This document shows, one piece after another, positions 56,701-64,000 of a DNA stretch of 64,000 nucleotides. Position 1 is the stretch's first letter. The number at the start of each line of letters is the position of its first letter. The translations under genes and the position numbers were made by a program. The notes below the pieces were generated by a model. The model was not told where the DNA came from. It saw only the letters and a list, made by a program, of their open reading frames with translations, and did no database searches. This stretch comes from Simmondsia chinensis (taxonomy: Eukaryota; Streptophyta; Magnoliopsida; Caryophyllales; Simmondsiaceae), in NCBI GenBank assembly GCA_018398585.1, contig JAGTTD010000001.1, forward strand, positions 1,614,501-1,678,500, written 5' to 3'.

Positions 56701-59700
56701 CCGAGTGATGAAAGGCTTAGCATGTAACTTTACTTAAACTACCACCAAACTAACAAATAAAGATGTCACATTTGAAGGGAGAAAGGGCAAACCTCAGGTG
56801 CCATCCAGAATGCAGTCCCTTTGCAAGACTTCAAGTCATTCAATCTTGTTGCCTGAAAAGGATACAGCCCTCAATCAAATGAAAAGAAAATAAACACAGG
56901 GTAAAATCAATTTAGGTTGACAGATAGACTAGACAGAAAAGAGAGCATCAAACTAATAAGCAGGGGAAACCTTTGCCAACCCAAAATCCGCAAGTTTCAC
57001 AGTTCCACTCGAGGCTACCAATATGTTTGCACATTTAATATCCCTGCACAACAGACCGGTAAAATTAAGGACAACCTTTCACGTCCAGATGAGAGTTCAG
57101 TAGAAGTAAACAAATATAACAAGGTGGAGATCCTCACATGAATTATCCCCAAGACTTGAACAAAATTTTGTCTTAGGCATAGAAGCTCAACCAGCATCCA
57201 CGCATATAGTGTGAAATCAAAAAATAATACACACTGACAGAGTTATATGTATACAAACTGTAGAAATAAACCACATCCCCCTGGGAGAAGAGAGGATATA
57301 TTTAATAATGAAAGAAAAACCAGAAATAACTAGAAGTGAAAGAATGTCCACTTGCAATTACTACAAAGCCTAATTGAGGTTCAGGCGGAGTGAGCTCGTG
57401 CAAAGAATATGCATGTCCATAAAATCTGAAGACCCCGTGACTTATGTAAAACATAATGTTATATTGGTGCTTAAAGTAAAAAAGTTAATCAAAGTAATCT
57501 AATTTCAGAACTAACTAATAGCATCCCTTTTAAGTGGTGGCACATTGATGTTAGTCGAAGCCCAAAAGCTTAAAGAAATATAGACTATCGAGCAATTCTC
57601 AATGCAGCAGACAAATGTGTTGGTAATCAGGCTTGACAGTCTGGTCTTTGATATGTGGCTGAACTGAATAATTTAGACACCTAACGCGATACCACGAGAT
57701 CACATTATTCCTTAGAACAAGCAGTGACATACTTATACATCTTCTAATCTGGTATAAAAAGGAATGACAAGGGATGACTAACAAGCTATTACCAATGGTT
57801 AGACTTAGTTTGCCATTACCAATTCAAATCAGGCTTATGTTTAAAAGAAAAATCTTAGTCAAGGTACTTTTTTTCTGGAAGGGTCCTTATTCGAACCAAC
57901 TGAAGATTCCAACTTTTATCCAATTAATCAATAATCCCCTCCGTCTCATGAGGACAGCATCCACTCTTCCCTTTAAAAGATATCCCATTACCTCAAAACA
58001 TGCAGCAACAACAACAACCTAGTGCCTCAAGAGGCTTCTGCAAAGGCAGGAGCTGGAGAGCGCAAAATATACACAGCCTTACCTCTACAAGAAAAAGCCT
58101 AGTCAAGGTACTTTTTTTTTTGGAAGGGTCCTTATTCTGAACCAATTGAAGATACCAACTTTTATCCGATTAATCAATAATGCCCTCCATTCCATGAGGA
58201 TACCATCCATTCTTCCCTTTACAAGATATCCCATTACCTCAAAATGTGCATCCTTCCAAAATCAAGTGGTTTGGTTTTACCATCCTTTCTGCAAGTTTAA
58301 GCATTGTTCTCCTTAGTTGATTGATTTATTAGCTAACCCACTATCCACATCTATAAAACCTGTCTTCTGCTAAGTAGACTACTATGACATGCCAAGAGGT
58401 AGCTGATGGGGGGAAGCACTAGACATTAGGATCTGACTAAATCACGGATTTTGTACACAAGATTTATAATTTACTACTTCTGTGGACGTTCATACTAAAT
58501 GTGATCATGTCCAACAGGGTATGCAATGCAAACAAACAAGACCAAGAAAAGCACCCCACATCAAAGCTTAAACTGATAAACCAGTTTAATTTGATATGCT
58601 AGGCATGAGTGCGATTAGTAATCTCCAGAAAGCTAAGACTTCTTACGGTAAATCTCCTGAGGTAGACATTAGGCTCAAGCCCTAAACAGACAAAACAATA
58701 TGAAAGGTGAACAGAAAAATTACCAAATGAATTTGATGGGCAGGTACATGACATGCATATAATTTAAAGTGAATAATGAGGAAATATACATTAAATTATA
58801 ATGCAATAATGGACAATAATGTGAAATCAAATCAATGTGAAATCAAATCAATGGTCAACACACAAAGATCATGTGTTGAAAACAACTGATTTCCACTGAA
58901 TTACCTGTGGACTACATCTCTATCATGAAGGTACTTCAAACCCAGCAGAATCTGCCTGGTGTATGCAGATACTTGAGAATCCCGGAGGCGGTATTTATGA
59001 TAAAGATCTAAAAGCGATCCTTGAGAAACAAGTTCTAGGAAAATATACAGATTTGACTCGTCCTGCAAAAAACATTCGGAGATCATTAAAATGACTTGAC
59101 TTGAAACACCAAAATAATCTCTGACAAGAAAAAAAAACCAGGTAAAAAGCATTATCAATGGAGAAGTAAATTTTTAACAGAAAGCAGGGGCAAATTGATA
59201 TAAATCCAGATCAAAATAGAAAGATGCATAAACAATCGGCTCTATCCATAGAAGCTCAAAAGCTAACAGATTATATTATAAAACTTGGAAGTACAGATGG
59301 AAGGGACAAGTCACTTGACATGCACTCTAAGGAATCTATAATATGAAGATAGTCTGATCAAATTTAGTCGCAGAAGATTATGTATATTCCTTCACACACA
59401 ATCCATAGGTTCAAACAATCCACCAAACATGTTAAGGGACGAGGCCAGACATTTAAAGAACTTAATTTGACCTCATCTATGGAATATTCAAGCATACAAC
59501 CACAAGATCACGGGCTGGTCCTTCAAACTTTCGAGTGCTAACTAATGATGCAGCTACTAACATCGCAGATCAGACATCGGAAGCTCAATCTCAAAATATA
59601 AAGGAGTTGAAGTTTATCATCCAAACACAAATGGCAAACTTTCAAGCAAAGCACAAGCCAATAAGACATTTCAGGAGGATTGCTAAGTATATCAGTTATC

Positions 59701-62700
59701 TAACCCATTCAAGTACAAAATCTCAAGCAATGACACCATGCGCACTGACAGAAAGGATGAAAATATACAAGAAAGGTGAATTGGTGGAGAAGCATGGCAA
59801 ACCAAAATGTGAAACAATCACACAGTGAGTAATGAAACATGGAGAACTGCAGTAATAAGACTACAAAGAGAAAGGCTGCTCACAATTATGGAAGCTACTT
59901 AAGATGAGGAATCATGAGGTGTAATCTAAGTAAATGTAGCATTGGTCTAGTGGTAAAACTACCAAGGTTGAGCCACAGGATAAGAGGTCCTACTTTCAAA
60001 CTTCCCCAACCCCACCGACTCACCAAAAATAAATAAACTTAATGAGAGAGAGAGAGAGAGAGAGGAGGGGGGGGGGGGGGGGGGGGGGCGGGAAAGAAAA
60101 CATCTAAGTGCACAGAGTACAAAAACAGCATGGACAATTTCATATTGTATGCTTCCAAGGAAGCTGCAGTTAACCATTTTAAAGCTTCAGCCATAAAAGA
60201 AACCATTCCTTGGAAATTGTCACTAAAATCCATACAATGGAGAATATAACAAGAGGTTCAAAGAGAGATCTCATCCACGAAAGCCAACAATCTTGATTGA
60301 CCCATCCTTCAAGGCAGGCATAGGCACCAAGAACTATAGCACGTGATACAACGACAACCAAAATCAATTTTCAAGTCATGGCCCCATCTTGCTTGAAACA
60401 AAGCACTCCCCCACATATCATTAGCTTTCAGGTCATGGAATTCCCTCTTACACACAAGACTTATCAACAGTGCTAACTAAGTAAGACTGGTGAACCGAAC
60501 AATGAGATAAAACATCATGATTCTATCTGATTCTCCATACAGTCACAATATTTCACTCTCCAGGGCTGATAAGACAACCTGAACTTTGTTCACTTGCTCG
60601 CTTACCTTTGCTTTTTATTTTTATTTTTCCTTTTCTTTTTTCAAGATATAAGCTCACCTGTAATTGCAATCATTTACCCATTTCTTTTTTCAATTTTTCT
60701 CTTACTTTCTAATACAATAAAAAATCAAATCCTGCACCTTTCACATTCCAGTTCCTCTTCCAGTGATAAATAGTTGACAGCCTCAGTGAAAGAACCCAGT
60801 ATCACAAAGTGCAACACTGGGATGAAACATCAAATATGTAAACTATATGGAATTGCATTTAGACTATTCAATTCACTCCATTGAAACATACCAAACTTTT
60901 CATGGGAAACATTACAGTACACTACAATTAAACCTACAAGGAAAACAAAATGTATAAAGCATTGCCACATTGAAATGCCGAAGACACTACCTTATCTGTG
61001 CCCAGATATCGAACTATGTTCTCGTGATCAGACTGGCTTAAAAACTCAATCTCCTGAGAAAGCAAAAAAACAGAGAGAGAGATGTAAGCTTGGGATGAGG
61101 GAAAGGTGAAAAATAAGACAACAACTAACAGCACGTTGCTCCTAAAGCATACTTAACATAGAAAACAGTAGAAACTGAGACTTCAGAGATAAAAACAGAA
61201 GTGCAATTATATCATGACCATGGATATGTACCTGCTCAAGTTGGTAAATACTTTCCCTTCCTTGACCTCCTTGCTCAAGCAAAGAAACTTCTTTCACAGC
61301 AAAAAAGAATCCATCGCTGCAAACACACTATTGTCATAAAATATTGCTCATATGATTTAAACAGCAAATCACGGATGGGAGGAAAACGCGAAGTAAGAAA
61401 TGACAATACAGAGATCTCTAGTTCAGCGGCATAAAAATACGCATTATTCACTGTCACCTTCTATAGAACGTCAACCAAACTCATCACTCATTCAGGTGAT
61501 GCAACAAAGTCAACGAAAATTGGCATGTTCCAGGCTATGCCCATGACAGTAGAGATGCAAGGTTCACATATCCAATGCCACCCAACGGAGAAGCCACCAG
61601 TAAACAAACTGGGATGTTTTCATGTATCACATGAATGTCTGTGGATTTACATAATTGACTCGAAGTAGTAGCATGGCAGCTCTTATATAACAGATGGTGG
61701 CTGCATAAAATGCTTGTTCAAGTTACTCTCCTTGCCTGTCCCTCCTCGTTCTGCCTCTCTATTTAGATTCCTTTTATCATTTTATGGAGTCTTAATGACA
61801 CAACACAACAGAGAGAACTACAGCTTACAATGAAATACTGATTAAATCCTTTTCTGTATTCAGGGAACAGAGCAAAACAATCAGCGATTTTCTATGAGGC
61901 AGGAAACCAACAGAGATGTCTGGATCAACCTGCCTGTTCCTTTTCCTTCAAGTATTCATCAGGAGGAGTTCGGAATAGGGAGCAGATGCCTATGTGAAGC
62001 AGTTGCCACAGATTTGAGATCCTATGCATCATACAGCATCTTGTAACAAGAATGCAATAGAAACCATCTTGTTCGAGGAACACCGTTCCATGTGATTCAG
62101 ACTATTTCATGTAAGGTATAAAATAAGGGATGCCACAAAGTTTGACTTTGCAAAGATATTGGCGAAGGGGGAGCTGGATTTTCTGTAGTTTTACCCATTT
62201 TTACCATCCCGTATCCTTAACGGAATTGCTGAAACCACACCTTCACACGAATCCTCATGGTAGAAAATTGTTAGCTTTACTGTTTCAGTTTGTTTCTAAA
62301 TGGAGAATCTCATGTAAAAATCCTTATAGTACATTTTTTCCTTCCAAATCCAGTAAATTTGGATCTTCCCACACAAATTCAAACTCTTTCACCATACCAT
62401 TTTCATTTAGGAGTTGACATTATCTTCCAAAGTTAGACCTTAGTGGATTATGGTTTTGAGGACAATGAAACTAACAATCAGTTGAAAATTAGGGAGCTCA
62501 ATAAGGCTTTATTCAATGAGATAATCACCGTCAATATCTTAAGTATTCTACTATCAGGGTTTGTGGAGAAACTGTCTGCTATTGTGGATGAGTGACCATA
62601 GCAAACAATGTATGTTTGAAGCGACTTACGAGGGGTGAGGACTAGATGAGATAAGGAATGGAAAAATCTGGAAATAAATGCTTTTTCAACTGTAGTTAGC

Positions 62701-64000
62701 ACATTGGAACAGAAATGCAAGGGCTTCAAATGATAAAGCCAAAGTACATTTTCTCTAAGGCTATCTGATCTATAGAGTTTTCTGTCAGCAGCTGCCACTG
62801 GTGCCTCTAATGGGATCTCCTCAACTGATGTTCGCTAGGATAGGCTCTTTAAGTGGAACATGAAGCCCTTAGATGCGTACCTTGTTCCTAGATATGATAC
62901 GATTTCTTCATCTTCTCTAGGAACGAAAGAGATCAGGGGAGGATATTCATAAATTCTTTATTCATTGCAAGACACCCTAGCTACTCAGCAATAAACACGA
63001 AAATGCATTCAAAATCCCAAAGGAAGGCCTACGAATACATAAAAGGTTTAAAAAAATACAAAAGCAAGAATAAAGCATGAGTAAGAAGAAGTTAAAAGAT
63101 TTGTCGGCGAGGTATAGAAGCAACAGAGTTACTGCATATGGCGCACCCATAAATGCAAAAGTGGTAAAACTAGTAACACGTACCCGGAAAATGCTTCGTA
63201 GACAGTGCCAAACGAGCCCTTTCCTAATTTTGCACCCTTTTCCCAAAAGGTAATATTGGCTCTAAGCCTTGCATTTGGCGAGATAATTGACACAGGTTCT
63301 GTTGTTGTGCTGGATGAATCGTCATCATTGGTTGTTGTGAATGAGCAAGAACTTGATGGAATCGCAGCTTCACCTATCTCCCTATTTCTACTGGATGAAC
63401 CATCATCATTGGTCGTCATGAATGAGCAAGAACCGGATAGAAAATCAGTTTCACCCATCCTCACCCCAGTAAGCCCCTCTCCATCAGCATTATCACCATT
63501 ACCTTCTTCTCCGTGCTTAGAGAACGATGAAAATTCATGACAAAAGCCTGAACCCCTATCATCATCAGGGGCTGATCCTCCTGACCGATCCCACGTAGAG
63601 CATCCATTCTCGAGAATAGGAAGTGACCTCAATGGTGGAGGCGTCAGAGAGGGAGGGCGATCACCTTTAATTCCTTCACTTTTACCACCTACACCACTAC
63701 TGTTATGTACAAAAGCAGCACCACAATGCTTGGACTCGGAGTTCTCTTCACGGACCTCAAATGCTTGACTCATCAGAAGACCATCATGCAGTCTATTAGA
63801 CAGGTTGTCAACTACCCTCAGAGCAGCTTGCTGCTGAGGGTCTTCAGGCTCATCAAAATCCCAAGGATTCTTCTTCATCTGTTGAATGATATCCGATGAT
63901 GACTTGGACTTCATGGTCTCATATACAGCTTTTGGAATCTCAAAATCTTCCACGGAAACCCCCAAGCTTTGACAAATCAAATCAAATTCTTCAGCATTCC
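52569..64000 (-). CDS. MEKK1: MEKK1-type MAP kinase kinase kinase, eight 3' exons (5' end outside)
   Basis: A Ser/Thr kinase that phosphorylates MAP kinase kinases in stress and immune signalling (family knowledge). Exons: 64000+ to 63184, 61316-61232, 61053-60991, 59062-58905, 57043-56971, 56852-56793, 54385-54275, 52781-52569; all GT-AG with matching phases, 525 residues visible. Exon 1 encodes the regulatory region (NPWDFDEPEDPQQQA, Ser/Asp-rich repeats with SCSFTTTNDDDSSS) and the glycine loop GKGSFG. ATP lysine in FAVKEVSLL (exon 2); HENIVRYLGTDK (exon 3); LRDSQVSAYTRQIL (exon 4); catalytic HRDIKCANIL (exons 4/5); DFG (exon 5); GTAFWMAPE (exon 6); DIWSLGCTVLEM (exon 7); NPEDRPSAAELLEHPFV (exon 8). 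All catalytic residues are present. The reading frame is open at the window edge, so the start lies beyond 64000. The symbol is by family resemblance; it could be a close MEKK paralogue. Confidence 0.93.
52782..54274 (-). other. MAPKKK intron 7
   Basis: 1493 bp, GT-AG. Contains a C run of about 27 bp at 53706-53732 followed by T-rich DNA. The rest shows no gene or clear element. Confidence 0.7.
54386..56792 (-). other. MAPKKK intron 6
   Basis: 2407 bp, GT-AG, the longest intron of the gene. I see no coding sequence, no conserved RNA and no bounded repeat in it. Confidence 0.65.
57845..58255. repeat. Duplicated 165-bp segment flanking SINE tail copy K, MAPKKK intron 4
   Basis: About 57845-58005 and 58089-58252 are direct repeats (cttagtcaaggtactttttt, ggaagggtccttatt, ccaacttttatcc, ttaatcaataat, tcttccctttaaaagatatc, ccattacctcaaaa), about 90% alike by eye. 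Between them, 58006-58088, lies a short minus-strand copy of the shared SINE tail (cagcaacaacaacaacctag, tgcctcaagaggcttctgc, atatacacagccttacctc). The repeats are far longer than a normal target duplication. Confidence 0.8.
59063..60990 (-). other. MAPKKK intron 3 with a SINE-like head and GA/poly-G tract
   Basis: 1928 bp. On the plus strand, 59937-60040 has a good box A (tggtctagtgg) and a weak box B (tttcaaact), like a tRNA-derived SINE. A (GA)n tract and a G run (60042-60090) follow it. 60600-60660 is T-rich. No coding content. Confidence 0.5.
61317..63183 (-). other. MAPKKK intron 1 (of those visible)
   Basis: 1867 bp between the exon with the glycine loop and the exon with the ATP lysine. 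No recognised gene or bounded repeat; several open frames of 80-105 codons on both strands resemble nothing. Confidence 0.6.

Overview
The window is nuclear DNA of a flowering plant, almost certainly a eudicot. It has GT-AG introns, a plant assimilatory nitrate reductase, a MEKK1-type MAPKKK and a plant-specific DUF1644 gene, set in AT-rich DNA packed with copia LTR elements, TRIMs, SINEs, LINE ends and MITEs. The species cannot be read from the sequence.

Layout. 1-760 looks like part of an LTR. 1552-8751 (+) is a complete four-exon nitrate reductase gene (901 aa) whose second and third introns are swollen by repeats. 8.8-25.3 kb holds no convincing host gene; it is a graveyard of SINEs, LINE 3' ends, solo LTRs and MITEs, many with visible target-site duplications (TSDs). 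25321-31348 (-) is a complete but broken copia element with two LTRs and a GTAGT TSD. 32235-33744 (+) is a small three-exon gene for a basic 145-aa protein of unknown function. 35934 to about 42240 (-) is a DUF1644 zinc-ribbon gene with a 4.4-kb intron in its 5' UTR. 42.9-46.2 kb is MITE and LINE debris. 46229-46785 is a non-coding TRIM element. 46786-47137 is a rearranged inverted piece of copia DNA. 47140-49907 (-) is a second copia element with an open integrase-RT-RNase H frame but no gag, protease or 3' LTR. 52569-64000 (-) carries the last eight exons of a MEKK1-like MAPKKK whose 5' end lies beyond the window.

The host genes have unrelated jobs: nitrate reduction, a putative zinc-binding protein, a MAP kinase cascade and an unknown. 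The most interesting content is the repeats. A family of about 250-bp SINEs has a head made from nearly the whole 5S rRNA gene and a tail shared with the 3' end of an RTE-like LINE. Eleven full or truncated SINE-type copies and one LINE 3' end lie in this single window, most with clear TSDs. The TRIM family also appears as solo LTRs, two of them inside the nitrate reductase intron.
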